Shown here piece by piece: positions 26,519-38,505 of a stretch of DNA of 64,000 bases. The notes below the pieces were generated by a model. It worked only from the letters and a program-made list of their open reading frames with translations. It was not told the DNA's origin and did no database searches. A program made the position numbers and the translations under genes. Each line of letters begins with the position of its first letter. Within the stretch, counting starts at the first letter, position 1. The DNA comes from Streptomyces sp. RB17. GTDB lineage: Bacteria; Actinomycetota; Actinomycetes; Streptomycetales; Streptomycetaceae. Location: NCBI RefSeq assembly GCF_009604455.1, contig NZ_WEGL01000001.1, positions 1,178,001 to 1,242,000 on the forward strand. Direction: 5' to 3'.

Positions 26519-28677
26519 GACTGCACCTCGCTGTCCGGGTGCCCGGCCTTCCCCACCTCAACCAGGGGACTCCGCCCCCTGACCCCCCGTCCGCCCACCT
26601 CCACCGGCGCCGCGCCCGTCGCCTGGCCCGGCGCCGCCTTCGTCGCTTGGCCCGGTGCCGCTTCCTGCCCTTCCGTCGGCACTGCCTCCGTTGTTTCGCC
26701 CGGCATCAACTCCGGCACCCCGACTGGCACCGCCCTCTGCGCTTCCGCAGGCGCTGCCTCCGTCACTTCGCCCGACACCGCCTCCAGTACCTTGTCTGGC
26801 GACGCCTCCCGCGCTTCCGCAGGCGCCGCCTCCGTTGTTTCGCCCGGCACCGCCCTCCGTGCATCCGCCGGCACTGCCTCCGCCGCTTCGCCCGGCACCA
26901 CCTGCCGGGCCTGGGCTGGCGCCGCCTTCGTCGCTTGGCCCGGTGCCGCTTCCTGCCCTTCCGTCGGCACTGCCTCCGTTGTTTCGCCCGGCATCAACTC
27001 CGGCACCCCGACTGGCACCGCCCTCTGCGCTTCCGCAGGCGCTGCCTCCGTCACTTCGCCCGACACCGCCTCCAGTACCTTGTCTGGCGACGCCTCCCGC
27101 GCTTCCGCAGGCGCCGCCTCCGTTGTTTCGCCCGGCACCGCCCTCCGTGCATCCGCCGGCACTGCCTCCGCCGCTTCGCCCGGCACCACCTGCCGGGCCT
27201 GGGCTGGCGCCGCCTTCGTCGCTTGGCCCGGTGCCGCTTCCTGCCCTTCCGCCGGCACTGCCTTCGTCGCGTCGCCCGGCATCAACTCCGGCACCCCGAC
27301 TGGCACCGCCCTCTGCGCTTCCGCAGGCGCTGCCTCCGTCACTTCGCCCGACACCGCCTCCAGTACCTTGTCTGGCGACGCCTCCCGCGCTTCCGCAGGC
27401 GCCGCCTCCGTTGTTTCGACCCGCACCGCCCTCCGTACATCCGCAGGTGCCGCCTGCCTCGCTTCGTCCGGCGCCGCGTCCCGCAGTTCGACCGGCACCC
27501 CCTCCGCCGCCGCGTCCCGCAGTTCGACCGGCACCCCCTCCGGCGCCGCGGCCGTCACCTCGCCCCGTAGCGCCTTCGTCACTTCCCCCGGCACCCCCTG
27601 CGCCGCCTCCCCCCGTGCCCCATCCCGCACCACCCCCGGCAGCACCCCAGGAAGCACCACCCTCACCCCCCACTTCCCGCCCTCCCCCGGGACCAGCAGT
27701 TCCGCCACGTCCAGGATGTGGTGGCCGGCCATGGACGGCAGGCAGCGGCCGCGGGCCGGGCCGATGGCGGCGGACCAGGTGGGCGGGATCGCCGAGATGC
27801 CGTGGGTCGCGCCGGACAGGGCGCCGGCCAGCGCCGCCGTCGTATCCGCGTCGCGGCCCATGTTGACGGCCGTCAGGACCGCCTCCCTGAAGTCGCCGTC
27901 GGCCGCCGCGTACGCGCCGAAGGAGAGGGCGACGGCCTCGGGGGCCAGGTCGGTCCAGGGATAGCCGCCGATGACGACCGCGGAGCGCACCGCGCGTTCG
28001 CCGCGGTGGGCGACGGCCACCGCCCGGCGCAGGGAGCGCGCCGTCCAGGAGTCCTCGGGGATCACCGCCAGCGCGGAGGCGATCACCACCGGAACCGGGG
28101 CGCCCGCCATCGCCGCCGCCACCCCCGCGGCGACCGCCTGGCCGCCGTAGATCCCCTCGCCCTCGTGGCTCACCGAGCCGTCGATCGCCACCAGCCGGGC
28201 CGCTTCGGCGGGGCGGCCGGCGGCGAAGACGCCGAAGGGGGCCGCCCGCATGGCCAGACCGTCGCTCCAGGCGTGCCGGTGCTGGGCCGAGATCGGGGCG
28301 GCGAGGCCCCGGCGCAGGTTCTCCAGCGTGCCGCGTTCGCTGAAGCCCGCGCCCCGGAAGGGACCCTCGGCCCGGTCGGCGATCCACTCGTGCCAGGCCG
28401 CCTCCACGTGCGCCGGGGTGAGTGCCGAGCCGTGGCGGGCCAGCAGCAGGCCCGAGAAGATCGCGTACTCCGTGTCGTCCGTGCCGGACGGAACCTCGGC
28501 CACGTAGCCCGTGACACGGCCCCAGCGCGCGCGGATCTCCGACGGCTTGAGATTCTCCGCGGGCGCTCCCAGCGCGTCCCCGACGGCCAGGCCGAGCAGC
28601 GCGCCCCGGGCCCTCTCCCGGAGCCCGACGGCGTCGTCGGGCGCCGGAACCGGGGGAGTGCAGGCGATCGATGCCAT
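26515..28677 (-). CDS. ADP-ribosylglycohydrolase with long octapeptide-repeat tail (first of four)
   Basis: The 720-aa protein has a complete ADP-ribosylglycohydrolase domain (about 20-335): ARGALLGLAVGDALGAPAE, metal motif SGTDDTEYAIFSGLL near 64-78, HEGEGIYGGQAVAAGVA, and NMGRDADTTAALAGALSGA near 272-290. Residues from about 345 to 700 form a tail of roughly 8-residue units of the type ETTEAAPA/EAREASPD/DARRAVPG, rich in Ala, Glu, Pro and Val. Twelve such units make a 96-residue block repeated almost three times. The tail is likely an extended, disordered or stalk-like region. It heads an operon of overlapping genes reading toward 19884. GGAG lies near its ATG. Confidence 0.88.
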   Translation of the reverse strand: MASIACTPPVPAPDDAVGLRERARGALLGLAVGDALGAPAENLKPSEIRARWGRVTGYVAEVPSGTDDTEYAIFSGLLLARHGSALTPAHVEAAWHEWIADRAEGPFRGAGFSERGTLENLRRGLAAPISAQHRHAWSDGLAMRAAPFGVFAAGRPAEAARLVAIDGSVSHEGEGIYGGQAVAAGVAAAMAGAPVPVVIASALAVIPEDSWTARSLRRAVAVAHRGERAVRSAVVIGGYPWTDLAPEAVALSFGAYAAADGDFREAVLTAVNMGRDADTTAALAGALSGATHGISAIPPTWSAAIGPARGRCLPSMAGHHILDVAELLVPGEGGKWGVRVVLPGVLPGVVRDGARGEAAQGVPGEVTKALRGEVTAAAPEGVPVELRDAAAEGVPVELRDAAPDEARQAAPADVRRAVRVETTEAAPAEAREASPDKVLEAVSGEVTEAAPAEAQRAVPVGVPELMPGDATKAVPAEGQEAAPGQATKAAPAQARQVVPGEAAEAVPADARRAVPGETTEAAPAEAREASPDKVLEAVSGEVTEAAPAEAQRAVPVGVPELMPGETTEAVPTEGQEAAPGQATKAAPAQARQVVPGEAAEAVPADARRAVPGETTEAAPAEAREASPDKVLEAVSGEVTEAAPAEAQRAVPVGVPELMPGETTEAVPTEGQEAAPGQATKAAPGQATGAAPVEVGGRGVRGRSPLVEVGKAGHPDSEVQS
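26641..27418 (-). repeat. 288-bp in-frame tandem repeats coding 96-residue blocks
   Basis: Units start at 27217, 26929 and 26641 (288 bp apart, 96 codons). The copies at 26641-26928 and 26929-27216 look identical by eye; the third (from 27217) differs at a few positions and loses similarity after about 27418. Each unit is itself six 16-residue or twelve 8-residue sub-repeats. Exact length preservation and near-identity point to recent tandem duplication or gene-conversion upkeep under reading-frame selection. Confidence 0.9.
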
Positions 28678-28816
28678 GGGCGGACTCCTTCGCGGCGGGA
28701 ACGCGCTTTGCGGATGTGTGCCACGGGGCGCGCGCCCGCGAGCCTCCCCGTCTCGAAGTCACCCGCTTGGCAATTGAGCGTGATCATGCACGGATGAGCA
28801 AAGCCGGGTAAAGGTG

Positions 28817-28835
28817 CAGGTTAGCCCAGCCTTTC
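28817..28835. promoter_or_regulatory. Weak second iron-box candidate
   Basis: GCAGGTTAGCCCAGCCTTT agrees with the DtxR/DmdR iron-box consensus (TTAGGTTAGGCTAACCTAA, recalled) at 12 of 19 positions, with a well-kept AGGTTAG left half. It lies in the divergent region between the glycohydrolase operon and the VIT gene, so it could act on either. Functional only if a second site matters. Confidence 0.3.
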
Positions 28836-28901
28836 CTTGCTGGCGGGAGTGGCAGAAGGGGGGTAGGTTCGGTGTTGTCGAAAAGTAGAACTCGTCCAAA
28901 G

Positions 28902-28920
28902 TTAGCTTTGGCTAAGCTAT
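28902..28920. promoter_or_regulatory. Iron box (DmdR/DtxR-type) upstream of the VIT transporter
   Basis: TTAGCTTTGGCTAAGCTAT agrees with the Streptomyces DmdR/DtxR iron-box consensus at 15 of 19 positions and has dyad symmetry (TTAGC/GCTAA). It ends 13 bp before the ATG of a VIT-family metal transporter, a position able to block transcription or translation start. Function and site agree, which raises confidence above the sequence match alone. Confidence 0.6.
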
Positions 28921-28933
28921 CCGGGGGGCCCGC

Positions 28934-29665
28934 ATGGCCATCATCGAGACCCAGGCCGCGCTGCATGAAGCGCACCGTGACAACCACACGCACCGCGACG
29001 TCAACGGCGGCTGGCTGCGCCCCGCCGTCTTCGGTGCGATGGACGGCCTCGTCTCCAACCTCGCCCTGATGACCGGTGTGGCCGGCGGGTCCGTGAGCCA
29101 CCAGACCATTGTCATCACCGGGCTCGCCGGGCTGGCGGCGGGCGCCTTCTCCATGGCGGCCGGCGAGTACACCTCGGTCGCCTCCCAGCGGGAGCTGGTC
29201 GAGGCCGAGCTCGATGTCGAGCGCCGGGAGCTGCGCAAGCACCCGCAGGACGAGGAGGACGAGCTCGCGGCGCTGTACGTCGCGCGGGGCGTGGAGCCCG
29301 CCCTGGCCCGGGAGGTCGCGCGGCAGCTGTCGAAGGATCCCGAGCAGGCCCTGGAGATCCACGCCCGCGAGGAGCTGGGCATCGACCCCGGTGACCTGCC
29401 CTCGCCGCTGGTCGCCGCCGTCTCCTCCTTCGGGTCCTTCGCCCTCGGCGCCCTGCTGCCCGTGCTGCCGTTTCTGCTCGGCGCGGCCGCGCTGTGGCCC
29501 TCCGTGCTGCTCGCCCTCGCCGGGCTCTTCGGCTGCGGTGCCGTCGTGGCCAAGGTGACCGCGCGGAGCTGGTGGTACAGCGGTCTGAGGCAGCTCGCGC
29601 TGGGCGGCGCGGCGGCCGGTGTGACGTACGCCCTGGGTACCCTGTTCGGAACGGCCGTAGGATAG
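28934..29665 (+). CDS. VIT1/CCC1-family iron/manganese transporter
   Basis: The 243-aa membrane protein shows the VIT signature: HRDVNGGWLRPAVFGAMDGLVSNLALMTGVAGG in the first helix region, then GLAAGAFSMAAGEYTSVASQREL with the conserved membrane Glu/Tyr, a charged metal-binding cytoplasmic segment (ELDVERRELRKHPQDEEDEL), and three C-terminal helices (about 150-240). The family moves Fe(II) or Mn(II) out of the cytosol. ATG follows GGGGGGCCCGC. The iron-box candidate overlapping the promoter fits iron-responsive control. It diverges from the glycohydrolase operon. Confidence 0.92.
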   Translation: MAIIETQAALHEAHRDNHTHRDVNGGWLRPAVFGAMDGLVSNLALMTGVAGGSVSHQTIVITGLAGLAAGAFSMAAGEYTSVASQRELVEAELDVERRELRKHPQDEEDELAALYVARGVEPALAREVARQLSKDPEQALEIHAREELGIDPGDLPSPLVAAVSSFGSFALGALLPVLPFLLGAAALWPSVLLALAGLFGCGAVVAKVTARSWWYSGLRQLALGGAAAGVTYALGTLFGTAVG

Positions 29666-29674
29666 CGCCGCCGG

Positions 29675-29700
29675 TACTTATGCGTTGGGCCGCATAAGTA
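29675..29700. terminator. AT-rich hairpin after the VIT gene
   Basis: TACTTATGCG and CGCATAAGTA form a perfect 10-bp stem with a 6-nt TTGGGC loop, 10 bp after the VIT stop codon. The place suits a terminator, but the AT-richness and symmetry also suit an operator for something unknown. Confidence 0.5.
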
Positions 29701-30050
29701 GCCGCGATCGCCCGTTACTCACTGGTTTCGACTGCGTGACCACCGGGCATGAGCCGTAAGCGCTGTGGGCAATGACGCCTGCCGCACCCCCGTGGGGTGA
29801 GTGAAGACGCTCCCCCCGCCCCCATCGGGCCGCCGGACGCCGATCCGACCGATCTCGTCCGCTCGGTCCCCCTCACACGTTCGCCGTCACCGCGCGGCAC
29901 CCCAGGCCGTCACGCGCGGTCCCGCCGCCACGCGCGGCACCCGGGCCGCCCTGGGCGGTCCCGCCGCCCCCGTGCGGCACCTACGCCACGGACCCCGTGG
30001 CGTCCGCATGCTGGAACGGGCTATCCGCTTCCCGGGAACCGCCCCATCAT
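29701..30050. other. Gene-free stretch upstream of gltB
   Basis: No frame here has a convincing start, ribosome site and conserved content. The part 29878-29987 holds about three imperfect copies of a 35-40-bp GC-rich unit containing GCGGTCCCGCCGCC and GTGCGGCACC. The remainder is plain GC-rich intergenic sequence leading into the gltB regulatory region. Confidence 0.6.
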
Positions 30051-30077
30051 GTAACCTGCACGAAATTTTGAGATCAC
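30051..30077. promoter_or_regulatory. GlnR-box candidate upstream of gltB
   Basis: GTAAC-n6-GAAAT, followed after another 6 bp by ATCAC, fits the recalled Streptomyces GlnR pattern gTnAC-n6-GaAAC with 11-bp phasing of half sites. It lies 64-90 bp before the gltB start. Nitrogen-responsive control of glutamate synthase is plausible; the fourth half site is poor. Confidence 0.5.
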
Positions 30078-30140
30078 GCAGAGGGCCAACGTCGTCCCTC
30101 GGCACTTGCCACATGCCTCATGACGACGACGGGAGAGCCG

Positions 30141-34731
<4,591 letters not shown>

Positions 34732-34739
<8 letters not shown>

Positions 34740-36195
34740 CCCGAAGGGCTTCCTGAACCACGGCCGCGAGGTCGCCAAGACCCGTCCCGTCGGTGAGCGC
34801 GTCAAGGACTGGAACGAGGTCTACGTCCCCGGCTCCCTGCTGCCGATCATCAGCAAGCAGGCCAGCCGGTGCATGGACTGCGGCATCCCGTTCTGCCACA
34901 ACGGCTGCCCGCTGGGGAACCTGATCCCCGAGTGGAACGACTACGCCTACCGCGAGGACTGGGCCGCCGCCCAGGAGCGCCTGCACGCGACCAACAACTT
35001 CCCGGAGTTCACCGGTCGCCTCTGCCCGGCCCCCTGCGAGTCGGCGTGCGTGCTCGGCATCAACCAGCCGCCGGTCACCATCAAGAACGTCGAGGTCTCG
35101 ATCATCGACAAGGCGTGGGAGACCGGGGACGTCGCCCCGCAGATCCCCGAGCGCCTGTCCGGCAAGACGGTCGCGGTCATCGGCTCGGGGCCGTCGGGTC
35201 TCGCCGCCGCCCAGCAGCTGACCCGCGCCGGCCACACGGTCGCCGTCTACGAGCGCGCGGACCGCGTCGGAGGCCTCCTCCGGTACGGCATCCCCGAGTT
35301 CAAGATGGAGAAGCGGCACATCAACCGCCGCATCGAGCAGATGCGCGCGGAGGGCACCCGCTTCCGCACCGGCGTCGAGATCGGCCGCGACATCAACGCC
35401 CGCGACCTGAAGAAGCGGTACGACGCGATCGTCATCGCCGCCGGCGCGACCATGGCCCGTGACCTGCCCGTTCCCGGACGCGAGCTCAAGGGCATCCACC
35501 AGGCGATGGAGTACCTGCCCCTGGCCAACAAGGTGCAGGAGGGCGACTACGTCACCACGCCGATCTCGGCCGAGGGCAAGCACGTCGTCGTCATCGGCGG
35601 CGGTGACACCGGCGCGGACTGCGTGGGCACCGCCCACCGCCAGGGCGCGGCCTCCGTCACCCAGCTGGAGATCATGCCCCGCCCGAACGACGAGCGGCAC
35701 CCGACCAACCAGCCCTGGCCGACCTTCCCGATCCTGTACAAGGTCACCTCGGCCCACGAGGAGGGCGGCGAGCGGATCTACTCCGCCTCCACCACCCACT
35801 TCGAGGGCGACGAGGACGGCAACGTGCAGTGGCTGCACCTCACCGAGGTGGAGTTCGTGGACGGCAAGCTGACCTCCAAGCCGGGCACCGAGCGCAAGAT
35901 CCCGGCCCAGCTGGTGACGCTGGCCATGGGCTTCACCGGCACCGACCGGGAGAACGGCCTGGTCGAGCAGTTCGGCCTGGACCTCGACGAACGCGGTAAC
36001 ATCGCCCGCGACGCCGACTTCCAGACCAACGTGCCGGGTGTGTTCGTCGCCGGTGACGCCGGCCGCGGCCAGTCCCTCATCGTGTGGGCGATCGCGGAGG
36101 GCCGCTCGGCCGCCCGCGGTGTCGACCGGTTCCTGACCGGTGCCAGCGACCTGCCGGCCCCGATCCGCCCGACCGACCGCGCCCTGGCGGTCTGA
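34732..36195 (+). CDS. gltD: Glutamate synthase small subunit
   Basis: GltD (487 aa) feeds electrons from NADPH through FAD and iron-sulphur centres to GltB. The two 4Fe-4S cysteine groups are near the N-terminus ([17 protein letters not shown], then [13 protein letters not shown]). The first dinucleotide site is [17 protein letters not shown], the second [17 protein letters not shown], and the C-terminal FAD motif [19 protein letters not shown]. Its ATG lies within the last codons of gltB in another frame, so expression is coupled. A long hairpin follows. Confidence 0.97.
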
Positions 36196-36239
36196 CGGCA
36201 CCCCGATAGACGTCCCGTACAACGGCGTACGGAACACTG

Positions 36240-36284
36240 ACGACGCCTGCCCTGTCCCCGACCGGACGCCTGGGCAGGCGTCGT
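36240..36284 (+). terminator. Terminator after gltD
   Basis: ACGACGCCTGCCC (36240-36252) and GGGCAGGCGTCGT (36272-36284) pair perfectly over 13 bp with a 19-nt loop and are followed by TGC. It closes the gltBD operon and also lies just downstream of the pseudogene on the opposite strand. Confidence 0.7.
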
Positions 36285-36304
36285 TGCATGTCCGGTAAGG
36301 GGCG

Positions 36305-36697
36305 CTACTCGTACCAGACGCCCGCGAGGGGCCCGCGCTCGGTGACGGGCCGCCCCCCGGCGGCAGAACGGCCCGGCCCAGATCGCCGCGGACGTGCTGG
36401 TACAGCGTGGGCGTGGGCAGGCCGACCGTCTGGATCCAGCCACGGGCGTGCACCTGGCCGGCCGCGATCAGGGCATACCGGTCGTCGTTCAGCCAGACGT
36501 GGAGCACGACGGGCTTGTCCGGCACCGTGCGGAATCACCGCGCCGATCGGTCGGCCAGTTCCTCGACGGTGCCGGTGGCCCCAGACCCCGGCCGGCGGTA
36601 CGTTCCCGCAGCGCGGCCGCGGAGGCGCGCTCGGCATCGGTGACTCGAACTCCGCGTCGTCCTCCGGTTCGATGACGAACCACGGCTGCTCAGGCAT
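36305..36697 (-). pseudogene. Frameshifted remnant of a small hypothetical protein gene
   Basis: Joined in pieces, the segment reads like one protein of about 130 aa: MPEQPWFVIEPEDDAEFE, then VTDAERASAAALRERTA in a second frame, then GTVEELADRSAR, an in-frame TGA where TGG would be expected, FRTVPDKPVVLHVWLNDD and RGWIQTVGLPTPTLYQHVRG in a third frame, and PVTERGPLAGVWYE back in the first frame before TAG. Start and stop are 393 bp apart, a multiple of three, so the shifts cancel. I do not recognise the family. Several separate lesions favour real decay, though local sequencing error at GC-rich runs is possible. It is about 60 nt upstream of nothing translated and ends near the gltD terminator. 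Confidence 0.7.
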
Positions 36698-36753
36698 GGC
36701 CGGAAGCATACGGTCGGCCCCTTCGGCCGGGCACCCGGTCTTCCCGTGCCCGC

Positions 36754-37620
36754 TCAGGCCGTCAGCGAGGTCACCTTCATCCAGGTGAGCACCAGCAGCA
36801 GCGCCAGCAGGGCCACGCACACGCCCGCCTGGACCAGGGTGCGCCGGCCGTCCCGGGGCGCGTACGCGTAGGCCAGCGTCACCACGCCGCCCGCGAGCAG
36901 GCCGCCGAGGTGGGCCTGCCAGGAGGTCAGCCATGCGGAGATCACCAGCCACGCCAGCAGCCCGCCCATGTGCTGGTTGACCGCCCGCATGTCGTAGCCG
37001 AGGCGACGGCCCATCACGTAGTACGCCGCACCCAGGCCGAAGATCGCGCCGGACGCGCCGACCGTGCCCGTCTCGGGGGCGAGCAGCAGCACCAGCACCG
37101 AGCCGCCCAGCGCCGACAGCAGATACAGGGCGGCATAGCGGACCCGGCCCAGCTGGGCCTCGACCACCCGCCCGACGTTCCACAGCGCGAGCATGTTGAA
37201 CAGGATGTGGGTGAGGCCGAACGTGCCCTCGCCGGGCGTCAGATGCAGGAAGGCGCCGGTCAGCAGCCGGTACCACTCGCCGTGCGCGACGCCTTCCGGG
37301 AGGTAGCCCGCCGGCACGGTGCCGAGCATGTCGAAGCGGTCCTCGATCGACGGACGCGCCAACTCGGCCAGATAGGCGAGCACGTTGAGACCGATGAGGA
37401 CGTACGTCACCACCGGCACCGCGCCGATCCGGCCGCCGAACGCCGTGCGCGCCTGCCGGACCGACCGCGCACCCTCCTTCACGCACTCCACGCACTGGTG
37501 GCCGACGGCCGCCTCCCGCATGCAGTCCGGGCAGATGTAGCGGTCGCAACGGGTGCAGCGGACGTGGGACTCCACCTTGGGGTGACGAAAACAGGTGGTG
37601 ACGGCGGACTCGGCGGTCAC
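36754..37620 (-). CDS. Rhomboid-family intramembrane serine protease with N-terminal zinc-finger
   Basis: The 288-aa protein starts with a Cys/His-rich cytoplasmic finger (CFRHPKVESHVRCTRCDRYIC, then CPDCMREAAVGHQCVECV) and continues into a six- or seven-helix rhomboid core. Catalytic Ser190 is in GTVGASGAIFGLG and catalytic His237 in WQAHLGGLLAGG; the L1 motif is WYRLLTGAFLHL and the helix-2 HILFNMLALW carries the oxyanion Asn. Substrates are single-pass membrane proteins, unknown here. GTG 37620 has AAGGAG 7 nt upstream. The finger-rhomboid fusion is common in actinobacteria. Confidence 0.93.
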   Translation of the reverse strand: MTAESAVTTCFRHPKVESHVRCTRCDRYICPDCMREAAVGHQCVECVKEGARSVRQARTAFGGRIGAVPVVTYVLIGLNVLAYLAELARPSIEDRFDMLGTVPAGYLPEGVAHGEWYRLLTGAFLHLTPGEGTFGLTHILFNMLALWNVGRVVEAQLGRVRYAALYLLSALGGSVLVLLLAPETGTVGASGAIFGLGAAYYVMGRRLGYDMRAVNQHMGGLLAWLVISAWLTSWQAHLGGLLAGGVVTLAYAYAPRDGRRTLVQAGVCVALLALLLVLTWMKVTSLTA

Positions 37621-37756
37621 GGCCGGCTCCTTGGAGGAAGATCGGGACGGGGTGAGCCGGTGGGGACGGCGGCGAACAAAATAGCGAACTGTTGTGACGG
37701 GAGCGACAACAGGGCCCAGTGATCACATAAGCTTCCCGGAAAGCCGAGGGGGGACC

Positions 37757-38482
37757 ATGGCCGCGATCAGTCTGCGCAAGGTGGAGGAGACCGCGCCCGC
37801 GCTCGTCGGCGCCTACCGGTCGGCCGGGGTGTCGCTCACCAAGCACGGCCTGGACGGCCTGCGCGCCGCCGTCTACCTGGTGGTCGACTACTCCGGCTCG
37901 ATGAAGCCGTACTACCAGGACGGCAGCGTGCAGACGCTCGCCGACCGGGTGCTGGGCCTGGCCGCGCACCTGGACGACGACGGCCGGGTACCGGTCGTGT
38001 TCTTCTCCACGGACGTCGACACGGTCACCGACATCGCCCTCGACGGCCACGAGGGCCGGATCGAGCGGATCGTGGCCGGGCTCGGGCACATGGGCAGGAC
38101 CAGCTACCACCTGGCGATGGACGCCGTCATCGACCACTACCTGGACAGCGGCGCCACCGACCCCGCCCTGGTCGTCTTCCAGACCGACGGCGGCCCGATC
38201 AACAAGCTCGCCGCCGAACGCCATCTGTGCAAGGCGGCCAAGCTGCCGCTGTTCTGGCAGTTCGTCGGCTTCGGTGACCCGGGCAGCCGGCAGTTCGACT
38301 TCCTGCGGAAGCTGGACGAACTGGCCGTACCGGACAAGCGGATCGTGGACAACGCCGGCTTCTTCCACGCCGGCCAGGACCCGCGGCACCTGTCCGACGC
38401 CGAACTGTACGACCGGCTCGTCGGCGAGTGCCCGCAGTGGCTGACGTCCGCACGCGCCGCGGGCGTCGTACGGACTCCCTAA
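37757..38482 (+). CDS. vWA-domain protein of TerF/TerY type
   Basis: The 241-aa product has a VWA domain with a complete MIDAS DxSxS in LVVDYSGSMKPYY near 50-58, the metal-side Thr in GRTSYHLAMDAV and Asp in VFQTDGGPINK. The N-terminal ISLRKVEETAPALVGAYRSAGVSL is the pattern of TerF-like stand-alone vWA proteins from tellurite/stress gene sets. No other ter genes are near. ATG 37757 follows a GGGGGG run by 5 nt. The stop codon abuts the operator-like palindrome of the next gene. Confidence 0.88.
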   Translation: MAAISLRKVEETAPALVGAYRSAGVSLTKHGLDGLRAAVYLVVDYSGSMKPYYQDGSVQTLADRVLGLAAHLDDDGRVPVVFFSTDVDTVTDIALDGHEGRIERIVAGLGHMGRTSYHLAMDAVIDHYLDSGATDPALVVFQTDGGPINKLAAERHLCKAAKLPLFWQFVGFGDPGSRQFDFLRKLDELAVPDKRIVDNAGFFHAGQDPRHLSDAELYDRLVGECPQWLTSARAAGVVRTP

Positions 38483-38486
38483 CAGG

Positions 38487-38497
38487 TGTTTGAAACA
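38487..38497. promoter_or_regulatory. Palindrome at the TetR promoter
   Basis: TGTTTGAAACA is a perfect 11-bp palindrome 8 bp before the GTG of the TetR gene; its right half overlaps AACAAT (38494-38499), a suitable -10 box for a leaderless start at 38506. A bound regulator would block its own promoter. Confidence 0.45.
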
Positions 38498-38505
38498 ATG
38501 GGTGC

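Noticed and set aside
26641..27418. Possible CRISPR-like array
   Set aside because: The units are contiguous 288-bp coding repeats without spacers, and no cas genes are present.
26539..27866. Plus-strand Pro/Arg/Leu-rich repetitive frames over the 288-bp repeats
   Set aside because: All six frames stay open in this repeat because of its composition; only the minus-strand frame is contiguous with a real enzyme domain.
37757..38482. Part of a tellurite-resistance (ter) cluster
   Set aside because: Only one vWA gene is present; no TerD, TerC or kinase genes lie nearby.
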